Assembly: GCF_013623905.1 (NCBI RefSeq) | Contig: NZ_JABKDD010000001.1 | Location: 248,001 to 312,000 of the forward strand | Length of the DNA stretch: 64,000 bases | DNA from: Brevibacterium sediminis | Lineage (GTDB): Bacteria > Actinomycetota > Actinomycetes > Actinomycetales > Brevibacteriaceae | Direction: 5' to 3' | In this document: positions 1 through 8,961 of the stretch, in pieces | Numbering within the stretch: position 1 is the first letter of the stretch | Layout: every line of letters starts with the position of its first letter | Position numbers and translations under genes: made by a program | The notes under the pieces: model-generated | What the model was told of the DNA's origin: nothing | The model's database searches: none | What the model saw: only the letters and a program-made list of their open reading frames with translations

Positions 1-543
1 TTCGTCCCCGTCGTCGGAGCCATCGCCTCCGGTGCGGTCGCCGTGCTCGTGGCTCTGGTCTCGAACGGTCTGGTCAGTGCCGTCATCATGCTCGCGGTTG
101 TCATTGCCGTCCAGCAGATCGAAAGCCAGGTGCTGCAGCCGTTCCTCATGGGCAAGGCAGTGTCGGTCCATCCGCTGGCTGTGATCCTCGCAGTCACCGG
201 AGGCGGCTTCCTCTTCGGCATCGTCGGCGCTCTCTTCGCCGTTCCCTTGGTTGCCGTGCTCAACAGCGTCGTCAGCTATATCGTGCGTACGAACGCCGGT
301 GATTCGGACGAAGACGAAGCGGAGGACGACGCCGAGCGTGACCCGGACGAACGCGAGGCCACGGCAGTCCTCGAGACGGCGAAGGAAAGGCTCACCGATG
401 CCGTCCACGAGTCCGCGGAAGACGAACGTGCATCAGGTTCCGGACAGACCGATTCGACGGAAACCGGATCAACCGGTCCGACCACGTCGGGTGAGACCGG
501 TTCGGCCGAACCCGGACGGCCGAAGAAGGGCCCCGATGCCTGA
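1..543 (+). CDS. AI-2E family transporter, C-terminal part
   Basis: The gene enters from outside the window, open from base 1 in this frame. The visible 180 codons hold the last hydrophobic segments of the AI-2E/PerM/YdiK permease family: a V-P-V-V-G-A-I segment, an amphipathic stretch with Q-Q-I-E-S-Q-V-L-Q-P, then G-K-A-V-S-V-H-P and a final pair of helices ending near residue 98. These segments are hallmarks of the family's C-terminal transmembrane core. The last 80 residues are a hydrophilic, acidic and Ser/Thr/Gly-rich tail, probably cytoplasmic and disordered. Family members export small molecules or act in Na+/H+ exchange; substrate cannot be told here. A strong palindromic terminator follows. 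Confidence 0.85.
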   Translation, partial: FVPVVGAIASGAVAVLVALVSNGLVSAVIMLAVVIAVQQIESQVLQPFLMGKAVSVHPLAVILAVTGGGFLFGIVGALFAVPLVAVLNSVVSYIVRTNAGDSDEDEAEDDAERDPDEREATAVLETAKERLTDAVHESAEDERASGSGQTDSTETGSTGPTTSGETGSAEPGRPKKGPDA

Positions 544-612
544 GGCTCGGACCAGACGACCCGGCAGGACTCGTCTGAATCGGGGTCCGGCAGGACGCGC
601 CTGAACCGGAAT

Positions 613-660
613 GAATAGAGAAGTGGGCGGGTGCGATCGCACCCGCCCACTTCTCTATTC
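613..660. terminator. Perfect 48-bp palindrome, bidirectional terminator
   Basis: A perfect inverted repeat with 24-bp arms centred on GCGATCGC lies between two convergent genes (permease tail and greA). It lacks a long T run, but its position and very long GC-rich stem support a shared transcription terminator. Confidence 0.8.
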
Positions 661-668
661 GGTCTCGA

Positions 669-1163
669 TCAGCCGGTGAAGGCTTCGACGGAATCGACCT
701 TGACCTCGATGGTCTTGCCGTTCGGAGCCTCGTATGAGGTCTTGTCTCCGGCCTTGACGCCGAGGACAGCCGCTCCGAGCGGCGACTTCTCCGAGAAGAC
801 GTCGATATCGGAGTCTCCGGCGATCTCGCGGTTGCCCAGCAGGAATCGCATGGAGTTGCCGGCAACGCTGGCGGTCACGACGGTTCCGGGTGCCACGGTC
901 TTGCCGTCGCTGTCGCTGGAGCCGACCTTCGCGTTCCGCAGCAGCACCTCGAGTTGGCGGATGCGTGCTTCCTGTTTGCCCTGCTCATCACGCGCAGCGT
1001 GATAACCGCTGTTCTCCTTCAAGTCACCCTCGTCGCGGGCGGCTTCGATCTTCTCAGCAATCTCTGCACGACCCGGTCCGGAGAGATGCTCGAGTTCCTT
1101 CGACAGGCGGTCAAAGGCTTCCTGGGTCAACCATGTCTCTTCCTGGGTGACTTCCTCGGTCAT
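669..1163 (-). CDS. greA: Transcription elongation factor GreA
   Basis: The 164-residue product has the N-terminal coiled coil (L-T-Q-E-A-F-D-R-L, then A-R-D-E-G-D-L-K-E-N-S-G-Y) that enters the RNA polymerase secondary channel, with the acidic D-E at its tip, and the FKBP-like C-terminal domain. GreA stimulates cleavage of backtracked transcripts. I start at the ATG at 1163, because GAAGGAG lies 5-6 nt upstream and family members begin at this point; a longer reading frame runs to 1232. The neighbouring DUF4307 and mca genes repeat the order found in M. tuberculosis (Rv1080c-Rv1082). Confidence 0.95.
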   Translation of the reverse strand: MTEEVTQEETWLTQEAFDRLSKELEHLSGPGRAEIAEKIEAARDEGDLKENSGYHAARDEQGKQEARIRQLEVLLRNAKVGSSDSDGKTVAPGTVVTASVAGNSMRFLLGNREIAGDSDIDVFSEKSPLGAAVLGVKAGDKTSYEAPNGKTIEVKVDSVEAFTG

Positions 1164-1210
1164 GACTTCTCCTTCTTCGGTCGGTGCACTGACGGGCGTG
1201 TCAGGCAACG

Positions 1211-1238
1211 AAAAAACCGGGCGTATGGGCACGCCCGG
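1211..1238 (-). terminator. Rho-independent terminator or greA leader attenuator
   Basis: Read on the minus strand, an 8-bp GC-rich stem (CCGGGCGT with its complement, 6-nt loop, 1217-1238) is followed at once by six T residues (1216-1211). It ends the DUF4307 transcript. If a greA promoter lies upstream of it, near 1250-1262, it would sit in the greA leader and could act as an attenuator. Confidence 0.75.
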
Positions 1239-1422
1239 AAGTTGAATGAAACTACAGTGTAACGCATCTGCGGAGAAAAACGATGAGTTCGATCACGTCC
1301 CCGGCCGTGAGTCGGAGGTTCGCGACCGCAAGATGCGTTCCCGTGCGAGAACTATTCGAAGAGACTCGTGCGACCGGGTTCCTGTGCTTCCACCAGGCGG
1401 TCGAAGCGGTCGAAGGTTCGGC

Positions 1423-1848
1423 CTATTCGAACCAGCAGGAGTCCACGTGGCCGGAGGCGGCCAGCTGAGTTGTGGCCAGGTCCACGTCGATGCGCTTCGG
1501 CGAATTCGGATCGGCGTTCGGATCGGCGGGAACGGTCACCTCGGTGAATCCGACGATCGCTTCCTGCTCATTCGTGGCCTGGACGATGCAGTGCACGTCG
1601 CGTTTCTGATCAGGAAATATTCCGACGCTGACGCGCGTTGAAGAATCGTCGACAACCGAATAGTCAAGAGTGCGCGGTGTTGTGGGATTCGTCTGCGGGC
1701 GGAATGCCCAGACAGCGATGACGGCGACCACCACGGCGAGGACGATGACGGCGATGATCTTCGCCGGACGACTCAGCTCTCGCTTGGGTCTGCTGGTCCG
1801 GCCGTAGCGATCATCATGCAGTGGTGGTGCCACTGTTACCTCAGTCAT
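1423..1848 (-). CDS. DUF4307 membrane protein (Rv1081c-like)
   Basis: A 141-residue protein with a short cytoplasmic N-terminus, one transmembrane helix at about residues 31-49 (I-I-A-V-I-V-L-A-V-V-V-A-V) and an extracytoplasmic domain with two cysteines (one in D-V-H-C-I-V, one in D-S-C-W-F-E). This is the architecture of DUF4307, an actinobacterial family of unknown function encoded between greA and mca. A likely ribosome binding site (AAGAGGA) precedes the ATG, and a TAGATT -10-like box lies further upstream. The gene is divergent from mca, so the two may share the 1849-1971 promoter region. Confidence 0.85.
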   Translation of the reverse strand: MTEVTVAPPLHDDRYGRTSRPKRELSRPAKIIAVIVLAVVVAVIAVWAFRPQTNPTTPRTLDYSVVDDSSTRVSVGIFPDQKRDVHCIVQATNEQEAIVGFTEVTVPADPNADPNSPKRIDVDLATTQLAASGHVDSCWFE

Positions 1849-1971
1849 TGAATTCCTCTTTAAGTACTTCGCGCACTAATCTAGAGTAGTCGATCCTCTG
1901 CCGGCGATCATGTCAGCCGCAGCGCCGGCAGCAGGTGGCCACCAGGCTGAATCGAAAGGGACATTTAGGAT

Positions 1972-2982
1972 ATGACTTCGCTTCCGTACCATGGACTGCG
2001 CCTGTTGGCCGTCCATGCCCACCCCGACGACGAATCCTCCAAGGGTGCGGCAACGAGCGCGAAGTACGCTTCACTGGGTGCCCGGGTGCTCATCGCCACC
2101 ATGACCGGTGGCGAGGCCGGCGATATCCTCAATCCCGCTCTCCTGCAGAGTCCGAAGGCCAGCCGCGACATCGCCGGTCTCCGTCGAGAGGAGATGGCGA
2201 CCGCTGCCGCAGCCCTCGGCGCCGAACATGTCTGGGTCGGTCACGTCGACTCGGGACTGCCCGACGGCGATTTCGACAACCAGACTCCTCCCGGATGCTT
2301 CTATCGGGTTCCCGACGAGGTGGCGATGCTTCCCCTCGTGCACATCATCCGCACCTTCCGTCCTCAGGTGGTGACCACCTACGACGAGCTCGGCGGATAT
2401 CCTCACCCCGACCACATCAAGAACCACGCTGTGACCATGGCCGCCGTCGAAGCCGCCGCAGATGCGACCTCGCATCCCGAGCTCGGCGAACCGTGGCAGG
2501 TGCAGAAGATCTACTTCAACCAGGACCTGTCGGCGAAGAAGTGGATCACGATCCACGAGAAGATGCTCGAGGCGGGACTCAAGTCCCCGTTCGCCGACCA
2601 CCTCGAGGATTTCAAGAAGCGTGACAACCAGCGCCACAACTGGCTGAGTACCCGCATCTCCTGCTCCGAGTTCTTCTCCGCCCGCGATCGCGCGCTGCTC
2701 TCCCACGCCACTCAGATCGACCCCGAAGGCGGTTTCTTCTCCGCGTCGCGCAAGGCTGCTCGTACGTATTGGCCGACCGAAGAGTTCGAGCTGGCTCTCG
2801 ACCTCACCGACCGTGAGCCGCTGAACCGGGAACTGGATTTCCAGGAGACCGACCTGTTCGCCGCAGTGACCTTCGATGACGGTCGTCGCGTTCCCGCCGA
2901 GGGGATGCTCCCGGACTCGCCGGCTGCCGACGACCTCGACGCTGATTCCGCCGTCCCGACCGAAAGCGACACCCGCGCATGA
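1972..2982 (+). CDS. mca: Mycothiol S-conjugate amidase
   Basis: 336 residues of the LmbE/MshB-type metal-dependent deacetylase family. The zinc motif A-H-P-D-D-E is at residues 16-21, and the second metal-binding motif Y-P-H-P-D-H is at about 143-148. Mca cleaves mycothiol S-conjugates to mercapturic acids and glucosaminyl-inositol during detoxification in actinomycetes. Length and the M-T-G-G-E-A-G-D-I-L-N motif fit Mca better than MshB, as does the greA/DUF4307 neighbourhood. The stop codon overlaps the next gene by four bases (ATGA), suggesting translational coupling. Confidence 0.93.
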   Translation: MTSLPYHGLRLLAVHAHPDDESSKGAATSAKYASLGARVLIATMTGGEAGDILNPALLQSPKASRDIAGLRREEMATAAAALGAEHVWVGHVDSGLPDGDFDNQTPPGCFYRVPDEVAMLPLVHIIRTFRPQVVTTYDELGGYPHPDHIKNHAVTMAAVEAAADATSHPELGEPWQVQKIYFNQDLSAKKWITIHEKMLEAGLKSPFADHLEDFKKRDNQRHNWLSTRISCSEFFSARDRALLSHATQIDPEGGFFSASRKAARTYWPTEEFELALDLTDREPLNRELDFQETDLFAAVTFDDGRRVPAEGMLPDSPAADDLDADSAVPTESDTRA

Positions 2983-3362
2983 TCTTCGCGTCCTCTCCAG
3001 CCCCGACTCCGGACGGAGGCACACCGGACCCGGATCTGGTGACGCCCGGAACCGTCGGCTTCCTGGCCACCCTCGCCATCGTCGTCCTGACGATCTTCCT
3101 CATCAGGGACGCCCTGCGCCGTGTCCGTCGGGTGCGGGCGCACTCGGGCGCCAGCGATGCCTATCCGATCCCGCTGCGCAGGCATGTGGTGCCCAACCAG
3201 TCGAAGCTCTCAGGGCCGGAGGCACCCGAACCGGAGACCGCTGACAGCGACTCCGACGCGTCCGCCGATACCGGACCATCCGATGCAGATCGCCGAGGCG
3301 GCTCGGCGGAGGAGCCGATCGATTCCTCCGAATCCACCGACGAACGCAATGAACGAGCCTGA
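2979..3362 (+). CDS. Small membrane protein of the mca operon (Rv1083-like)
   Basis: 127 residues. A proline-rich N-terminus precedes one hydrophobic helix at about residues 27-45 (V-G-F-L-A-T-L-A-I-V-V-L-T-I-F-L-I), then a basic stop-transfer stretch and an acidic Ser/Asp/Glu tail. It starts inside the mca stop (ATGA overlap). Position and shape match Rv1083, a membrane protein of unknown role encoded directly after mca. I can give no function. Confidence 0.75.
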   Translation: MIFASSPAPTPDGGTPDPDLVTPGTVGFLATLAIVVLTIFLIRDALRRVRRVRAHSGASDAYPIPLRRHVVPNQSKLSGPEAPEPETADSDSDASADTGPSDADRRGGSAEEPIDSSESTDERNERA

Positions 3363-3396
3363 GCTCTGAGGCTTTGAGGTCCTGCGCACACAGACA

Positions 3397-3428
3397 ACGG
3401 CGCGATCACCGATCGGTGATCGCGCCGT
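3397..3428. terminator. Palindromic bidirectional terminator
   Basis: A perfect inverted repeat with arms ACGGCGCGATCACCGA lies between the convergent small membrane gene and the hemolysin III gene. Confidence 0.75.
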
Positions 3429-3459
3429 GTGCGTCCGTGCGGACTCAGTCGATTGGAGT

Positions 3460-4245
3460 TCAGTAGGCTGCGACGGCGGCGATGATGAGTGCGGCGAGGT
3501 GGCAGCCGTAGCCGAGGATCGTGAAGATGTGGAAGATCTCATGGAAGCCGAGCCACTTCGGTGAGGGGTTCGGGCGCTTGATCCCGTAGATCACCGCGCC
3601 GGCGATGTAGCACACGCCGCCGAGGACGACGAGGAGTCCGACGGGGAAGTTCGTGGCCCAGATCTGGGGAATGTACCCGACTCCGGCGACGCCGAACCCG
3701 ACGTAGATCGGGACGAAGAGCCACCTCGGTGCGGTGGTGAAGATCGTACGGAAGGCAGCGCCGAGTGCGGCGGCACCCCACAGCACGGACAGCAGGAGGA
3801 CTGCCTGGTCGGTGCGGAGCATCAGCACTGCCAGCGGTGTGTACGTACCGGCGGTGATGAGGAAGATATTCGCGTGGTCGAGCCGCCGCAGGACGAGGCG
3901 GACGCGGGTGCGCCAGCGGCCTCGGTGATAGACGGCGGAGGTGCCGAAGAGCAGCATGCCGGTGACGGCGAAGATCGCGGCGGCGATGCGCGACTCGATG
4001 GTCGGGGAGATGATCACCAAAGCCAGGCCGCCGATCATCGCCAGAGGGAACGCCCCGGCGTGGAACCAACCGCGCAGCTTCGGCTTGACCTGACCCGCCA
4101 ACTTCGTCAGTTCGGCGCGCAGTGCTGAGCGGCGACGGGCGATGCGGTGGTCATCGGCGGGCGGAACGTCATCCGCGCCCGCTGAACCGACCGGCCCGGC
4201 GCCGTCGGGAACGACCGGAGAGGAATCGGTGAGCGAAGCATTCAT
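3460..4245 (-). CDS. Hemolysin III / PAQR-family membrane protein
   Basis: 261 residues with a charged N-terminal extension of about 50 residues, then seven predicted membrane helices. The family's conserved polar residues are present: Ser and His of S-A-V-Y-H-R, a His-Ala-Asn after helix 3, and paired histidines near the C-terminus (H-E-I-F-H and C-H-L-A-A), which form the metal site of PAQR hydrolase-like proteins. Bacterial relatives (YqfA, Rv1085c) are annotated hemolysin III, though the true activity is poorly known. It sits exactly where Rv1085c does in mycobacteria. Confidence 0.9.
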   Translation of the reverse strand: MNASLTDSSPVVPDGAGPVGSAGADDVPPADDHRIARRRSALRAELTKLAGQVKPKLRGWFHAGAFPLAMIGGLALVIISPTIESRIAAAIFAVTGMLLFGTSAVYHRGRWRTRVRLVLRRLDHANIFLITAGTYTPLAVLMLRTDQAVLLLSVLWGAAALGAAFRTIFTTAPRWLFVPIYVGFGVAGVGYIPQIWATNFPVGLLVVLGGVCYIAGAVIYGIKRPNPSPKWLGFHEIFHIFTILGYGCHLAALIIAAVAAY

Positions 4246-4348
4246 AGCTCCATGGTAGCCAGCGGACCTGAGGCCTCATTCAGCATCATCGGCTAGTAGT
4301 CTGTACAGTATTCGAACCGACCGACGACCCATGTGGAAGAGGACAGCT

Positions 4349-5110
4349 GTGGCGCGACCCGTGAACCTGCTCTATCGGCTGTACGAGCGACGGCTCAAAC
4401 GTGAGCTCGACAAGTCGGTTCCGGTTCCACGTCACGTCGGAGTCATCACCGACGGCAACCGCAGGTGGGCCAAGGAGTTCGGTGCGACGACCGCTGACGG
4501 TCACCGCGCCGGAGCGGCGAAGATCGTCGAGTTCCTCGGCTGGTGCCACGAGATCGATGTGGAGATCGTCACTCTCTACGTTCTGTCCAAAGAGAACCTC
4601 GCCCGCTCGGCAGAAGAGGTTTCGATCCTCATCGAGATCATCTCGGACCTGGTGGAGAAGATCGCGGCACTCGACGGCGTCGGCGTCCAGCTCGTCGGTG
4701 ATCTCGACATCGTTCCCTCGGATCTGCGTGCCCGCCTCGAAGCGGTGTCGACGACCGAGAACTGTGGAATGCGCGTCAACGTCGCCGTCGGCTACGGCGG
4801 TCGGCAGGAGATCGTCAATGCTGTGAAGTCCCTGCTGCGCACACGGACCGACGACGGCATGGACCTGGAGTCGATCATCTCCGAACTGTCGCCGGAGCAG
4901 ATCGGCGAACACCTCTACACCAAGGGCCAACCCGATCCCGACCTCATCATCCGCTCCTCGGGAGAGCAGCGACTCTCCGGCTTCCTCATGTGGCAGAGCG
5001 CCTATTCGGAGTTCTATTTCTGCGAAGCCTATTGGCCGGACTTCCGCCGTACGGACTTCCTCCGAGCCGTGCGCGACTACGGTCTGCGGCAGCGGCGCTT
5101 CGGCAAATAG
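4349..5110 (+). CDS. Short-chain Z-isoprenyl diphosphate synthase (UppS family)
   Basis: About 253 residues of the cis-prenyltransferase fold. The P-loop motif T-D-G-N-R-R-W-A carries the catalytic Asp; L-Y-V-L-S-K-E-N, D-L-I-I-R-S-S-G-E-Q-R-L-S-G-F and the terminal W-P-D-F are also present. These enzymes condense IPP onto allylic diphosphates with cis geometry. The equivalent locus in M. tuberculosis (Rv1086) makes a short Z,E-farnesyl product, so a precursor role in decaprenyl phosphate supply is likely. I prefer the GTG at 4349, with GAAGAGGA just upstream. An in-frame ATG at 4331 has no ribosome binding site but follows a possible TACAGT -10 box. Confidence 0.88.
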   Translation: MARPVNLLYRLYERRLKRELDKSVPVPRHVGVITDGNRRWAKEFGATTADGHRAGAAKIVEFLGWCHEIDVEIVTLYVLSKENLARSAEEVSILIEIISDLVEKIAALDGVGVQLVGDLDIVPSDLRARLEAVSTTENCGMRVNVAVGYGGRQEIVNAVKSLLRTRTDDGMDLESIISELSPEQIGEHLYTKGQPDPDLIIRSSGEQRLSGFLMWQSAYSEFYFCEAYWPDFRRTDFLRAVRDYGLRQRRFGK

Positions 5111-5321
5111 GCTGTGCCCGCCGCCGGCGAGACCTGCCGGCCTTCTGACGGGGGAATCCCGCATTCACTCGAAGTTCATGACCCTGACTTGCCCGAGCAC
5201 GCGTGCCGCTACCGCCTGCGGGGGCGAACCGGGTTAGGTTGGCTGTAGTTGGTCGACACCAACCCGAGATCGGGGGATGTCAGAACCGGATCTCGGCGGA
5301 ACTCACGCCTCAGAGGTCCTC

Positions 5322-6629
5322 ATGGCTGAAAAAGTCCACACCTACGTTCTCGACACCTCGGTGCTGCTGTCGGATCCCGGAGCGCTTCTGCGCTTCGCCG
5401 AACACCACGTCGTCATCCCGCTCATCGTCGTCTCCGAACTCGAGGGCAAACGCAATCATCCCGAACTCGGATTCACCGCACGCAAAGCCCTCCACATCCT
5501 CGACGACTTCCGTTCCGACTACGACCGGTTGGATCAGCCCATTCCCGTCGGTGACGCAGGCGGAACGCTGCGGGTCGAGCTCAACCACATCGACGCCTCC
5601 ACGATGCCGGTCGGCTTCGACCGGACGGAGAACGACACCCGCATCCTGGCCGTGGCCCGCAACCTCTCTGCCGAAGGCTGTGACGTGGTCGTCGTGACCA
5701 AGGACGTGCCGATGCGAGTGAAAGCTTCGGCCCTGGGTCTGCACGCTGAGGAGTATCTGGCGGAGCTTGCCGTCGACTCCGGGTTCACCGGGATGAGCGA
5801 GCTCGGCCTCGACGACGAGCAGATGAGCGAGTTCTACGATTCGGGGTCGGTCGTCACCGAGGATGTCTCCGACGAGGTGGTCAACACCGGGGTCGTCATC
5901 ACCTCACCGCGCGGATCCGGACTGGGACGTGTGCGCAGCGGCAACCGAGTGTCGATGGTGCGCGGGGATCGTGACATCTTCGGCGTCCACGGACGGTCGG
6001 CAGAACAGCGGATCGCCATCGACATGCTGCTCGACGACGCCCTGGGGATCGTGTCGATGGGAGGGCGAGCCGGAACGGGGAAGTCCGCGCTGGCCCTCAT
6101 GGCGGGCCTGCAGAAGGTGCTCGAGGAGAACAAGCACTCGAAGATCATGGTCTTCCGTCCCCTCTACGCAGTGGGCGGACAGAACCTCGGCTACCTGCCC
6201 GGCAGCGAAGGTGAGAAGATGAACCCCTGGGCGGAGGCCGTATTCGACACCCTCAGTGCGCTGGTGAGCAAGAACGTCATCGACGAGGTGGTCAACAGGG
6301 AGATCCTCGAGGTGCTTCCGCTCACCCACATCCGGGGACGGTCCCTCCACGATGCATTCGTCATCGTCGATGAAGCGCAGTCGTTGGAGCGCAATGTTCT
6401 GCTGACCGTGCTCTCACGCATCGGAATGAACTCGAAGGTGGTGCTCACCCACGATGTCGCCCAGCGCGACAACCTGCGAGTGGGCAGGCACGACGGAGTC
6501 GCCGCGGTGATCGAGAAGCTCAAGGGCCACGAACTGTTCGCGCATGTCACGCTGACGCGGTCGGAGCGGTCGGAGATCGCCGCCCTGGTCACCGATGTGC
6601 TCGAGGAATTCGACCCGTTCCGGTCCTGA
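5322..6629 (+). CDS. phoH2: PIN domain - PhoH family ATPase/ribonuclease (PhoH2)
   Basis: 435 residues. The N-terminal PIN nuclease domain (Y-V-L-D-T-S-V-L-L, catalytic acids also in S-E-L-E and E-N-D-T-R) covers about 5-150. A PhoH P-loop NTPase follows, with Walker A G-R-A-G-T-G-K-S near residue 247 and Walker [13 protein letters not shown]-PhoH proteins such as mycobacterial PhoH2 are ATP-dependent RNA unwinding and cleaving enzymes. I start at ATG 5322, with AGAGG 5 nt upstream; this gives the usual family length, while an in-frame ATG at 5277 lacks proper spacing. Upstream there are two small inverted repeats (5248-5263; arms 5264-5271 and 5289-5296). Confidence 0.92.
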   Translation: MAEKVHTYVLDTSVLLSDPGALLRFAEHHVVIPLIVVSELEGKRNHPELGFTARKALHILDDFRSDYDRLDQPIPVGDAGGTLRVELNHIDASTMPVGFDRTENDTRILAVARNLSAEGCDVVVVTKDVPMRVKASALGLHAEEYLAELAVDSGFTGMSELGLDDEQMSEFYDSGSVVTEDVSDEVVNTGVVITSPRGSGLGRVRSGNRVSMVRGDRDIFGVHGRSAEQRIAIDMLLDDALGIVSMGGRAGTGKSALALMAGLQKVLEENKHSKIMVFRPLYAVGGQNLGYLPGSEGEKMNPWAEAVFDTLSALVSKNVIDEVVNREILEVLPLTHIRGRSLHDAFVIVDEAQSLERNVLLTVLSRIGMNSKVVLTHDVAQRDNLRVGRHDGVAAVIEKLKGHELFAHVTLTRSERSEIAALVTDVLEEFDPFRS

Positions 6630-6720
6630 GCCTCTGCTCCGGTCGCCGACCGCTCACGTTACCGCCGATGTCTCGCGATGTTCGGTGAGCGGTCGACGGG
6701 ACGCTGAGCGGCCGCCGACA

Positions 6721-6761
6721 CGAAACGGCGCCTGGACGGTATCCGTCCGGGCGCCGTTTCG
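6721..6761. terminator. Hairpin terminator between phoH2 and fumC
   Basis: A 19-bp stem with one T-G wobble and a 3-nt loop, arms CGAAACGGCGCCTGGACGG and its complement, lies between convergent phoH2 and fumC. Confidence 0.8.
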
Positions 6762-6779
6762 TTCTGTCAGATCAGAGGC

Positions 6780-8183
6780 TTACTTGTAGCTGCCGATCAT
6801 GGTGGTGACGTCGAGGGCCTTGTCGAGGTCCGCCTCGGTGATGGAGCCGTTCTCGACGAAGCCGAGCGCGATCGTCGCTTCCTTGACAGTCATCTTCTCA
6901 GCCACGGCGTGCTTCGCGATCTTCGCGGCCGCCTCGTAGCCGATGACCTTGTTCAGCGGGGTGACGATGGAGGGGCTCGCCTCGGCGAGGAAGCGGGCGC
7001 GCTCCTCGTTGGCGGTGAGTCCGTCGATCATCTTCTCGGCCATGACGGTCGAGGCGTTCGCGAGCAGGCGGATCGACTCGAGCAGGTTCGAGGCCATGAC
7101 GGGGATGCCGACGTTGAGCTCGAACGCGCCGTTGGTCGACGACAGCGACACGGAGGTGTCATTGCCGATGACCTGTGCGGCGACCTGAATGGTGGCCTCG
7201 CAGATGACCGGGTTGACCTTGCCGGGCATGATCGACGAACCGGGCTGCAGGTCGGGGATGGCGATCTCGCCGAGGCCGGTGTTCGGTCCCGAACCCATCC
7301 AGCGCAGGTCGTTGCAGATCTTCATGTAGCCGTAGGCGATGGTCCGCAGCTGACCGGAGGCCTCGACGAGTCCGTCGCGGTTGGCCTGGGCCTCGAAGTG
7401 GTTGCGAGCCTCGGTGATCGGCAGTCCGGTTTCCTCGGCGAGGATCTCGACCACGCGGGAGGAGAAGCCGTCGGGGGTGTTGATGCCGGTGCCCACAGCG
7501 GTTCCGCCCTGCGGGACCTCTGCCACGCGCGGCAGGGAAGCCTCGATGCGCTCGATTCCGTAACGGACCTGAGCTGCGTAGCCGCCGAACTCCTGACCGA
7601 GAGTCACCGGAGTGGCATCCATGAGGTGGGTGCGTCCGGACTTGACGATCGAGGAGAACTCCTTCGCCTTCTTCTCCAGCGAAGTCGCCAGGGTGTCCAT
7701 GGCCGGGATGAGGGTGTTGACCAGGGCCTTGGTCACTGCCAGGTGCACCGAGGTGGGGAAGACGTCGTTCGACGACTGCGAGGCGTTGACGTGGTCGTTC
7801 GGGTGGACGTTGATTCCGTCGGCTTCGAGCGCCTTGGTCGCCAACGAGGCAAGGACCTCGTTGGTGTTCATGTTCGACGAGGTTCCCGAGCCGGTCTGGA
7901 ACACGTCGATCGGGAAGTGGGCGTCGAATTCGCCTGCGATGACCCGGTCGGCGGCGTTCTGGATGGCTGTGGCGCGGGCCTCGTCAAGCACGCCGAGTTC
8001 GGCGTTGGCCTTCGCAGCGGCCTTCTTCACCTGAGCCAGTGCGGCGATGTGAGCGGATTCGAGGGTCTTGCCCGAGATCGGGAAGTTCTCGACGGCACGC
8101 TGGGTCTGTGCGCTGTAGAGGGCGTCCTTGGGGACTTTGACCTCACCCATGGTGTCGTGTTCGATGCGAAATTCTTCGGTCAT
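6780..8183 (-). CDS. fumC: Class II fumarate hydratase
   Basis: 467 residues, normal for the iron-independent tetrameric class II fumarases that interconvert fumarate and L-malate in the TCA cycle. Superfamily signatures are intact: [14 protein letters not shown] near residue 100, [11 protein letters not shown] near 187 and the flexible loop [11 protein letters not shown] near 317. It is followed by carbonic anhydrase and glpX on the same strand, as in mycobacteria (Rv1098c-Rv1099c). Confidence 0.96.
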   Translation of the reverse strand: MTEEFRIEHDTMGEVKVPKDALYSAQTQRAVENFPISGKTLESAHIAALAQVKKAAAKANAELGVLDEARATAIQNAADRVIAGEFDAHFPIDVFQTGSGTSSNMNTNEVLASLATKALEADGINVHPNDHVNASQSSNDVFPTSVHLAVTKALVNTLIPAMDTLATSLEKKAKEFSSIVKSGRTHLMDATPVTLGQEFGGYAAQVRYGIERIEASLPRVAEVPQGGTAVGTGINTPDGFSSRVVEILAEETGLPITEARNHFEAQANRDGLVEASGQLRTIAYGYMKICNDLRWMGSGPNTGLGEIAIPDLQPGSSIMPGKVNPVICEATIQVAAQVIGNDTSVSLSSTNGAFELNVGIPVMASNLLESIRLLANASTVMAEKMIDGLTANEERARFLAEASPSIVTPLNKVIGYEAAAKIAKHAVAEKMTVKEATIALGFVENGSITEADLDKALDVTTMIGSYK

Positions 8184-8274
8184 TGTTGTCCTTTCCGTTG
8201 GGTGCCTGGGAAATGATTGCGGAGCTCAGGCTCGTTGGGAGACTGAACGGCTGTCCACCGAGGTGGCCGGTCGC

Positions 8275-8901
8275 TCAGGAAGCATAGGTGGAGACCGCGG
8301 CCTCGTCGCCTCCGTACTGGGCGACGACCGTGGTGTGGCCGTCGTGGAGTTGGTAGGTGAGTCCGACGATGATGAGTCGGCCCTCTTCGACGGCGGTCTT
8401 GATGATCGTGGACAGCTGCATGATCTTGTCGACCGTGTCCATGGTGTTCTGCCCGACGGTCTCGTTGATGGTGGTGCGCCCGTTCTTGCGCGCCCGGGCC
8501 ACCGTCGGCAGGATGCGGGCGACGACGTCGGAGATGAATCCCGGGGGAGTCTCACCCGAGTCGTAGGCGTTGTATGCCGCGGTCACGGCCCCGCAGCTGT
8601 CGTGGCCGAGCACGACGAGCAGGGGAGTGCCGAGCATCTCGACTCCGTATTCGAGCGAGCCCAAGGTGACCGGGTCGACGACCTGTCCGGCATTGCGCAC
8701 GACGAACATGTCACCGAGGCCGACATCGAAGATCATCTCTGCGGCGACTCGGGAATCCGAGCAGCCGAAGAGAGTGACGAACGGGGTCTGGCTGCCCGAC
8801 AGTGACTCACGTCGCGCCGTGTCCTGGTTGGGGTGCTGAGGGACATCGTCGACGAAACGCTGGTTTCCCTCGAGGAGTCGCTTCCACGCCTGATTGGGCA
8901 T
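8275..8901 (-). CDS. Beta-class carbonic anhydrase
   Basis: 208 residues. It has the beta-class zinc motifs C-S-D-S-R-V (about residue 48) and H-D-S-C-G-A-V (about residue 101), giving the Cys-His-Cys zinc site and the catalytic Asp-Arg pair. The enzyme hydrates CO2 to bicarbonate, supplying carboxylases and pH control. It lies between glpX and fumC on the same strand, with short gaps, so co-transcription is plausible. Confidence 0.93.
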   Translation of the reverse strand: MPNQAWKRLLEGNQRFVDDVPQHPNQDTARRESLSGSQTPFVTLFGCSDSRVAAEMIFDVGLGDMFVVRNAGQVVDPVTLGSLEYGVEMLGTPLLVVLGHDSCGAVTAAYNAYDSGETPPGFISDVVARILPTVARARKNGRTTINETVGQNTMDTVDKIMQLSTIIKTAVEEGRLIIVGLTYQLHDGHTTVVAQYGGDEAAVSTYAS

Positions 8902-8961
8902 TGCTTTCGCACCTGCTTCCGAGTTGTGTGCATCGCGCCCGGGACCGGGTGCGATTGGAGG

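Noticed and set aside
4286..5164. 292-codon frame opposite the prenyl synthase
   Set aside because: Shadow of a well-conserved gene.
5248..5296. Two nested inverted repeats before phoH2 as a riboswitch or attenuator
   Set aside because: Short arms, no T run and no known RNA motif; not enough to call a regulatory RNA.
6909..8216. Long plus-strand open frame opposite fumC
   Set aside because: It mirrors the codon pattern of fumC in a high-G+C genome; the product is Gly/Arg/Asp/Val-rich without any family motif.
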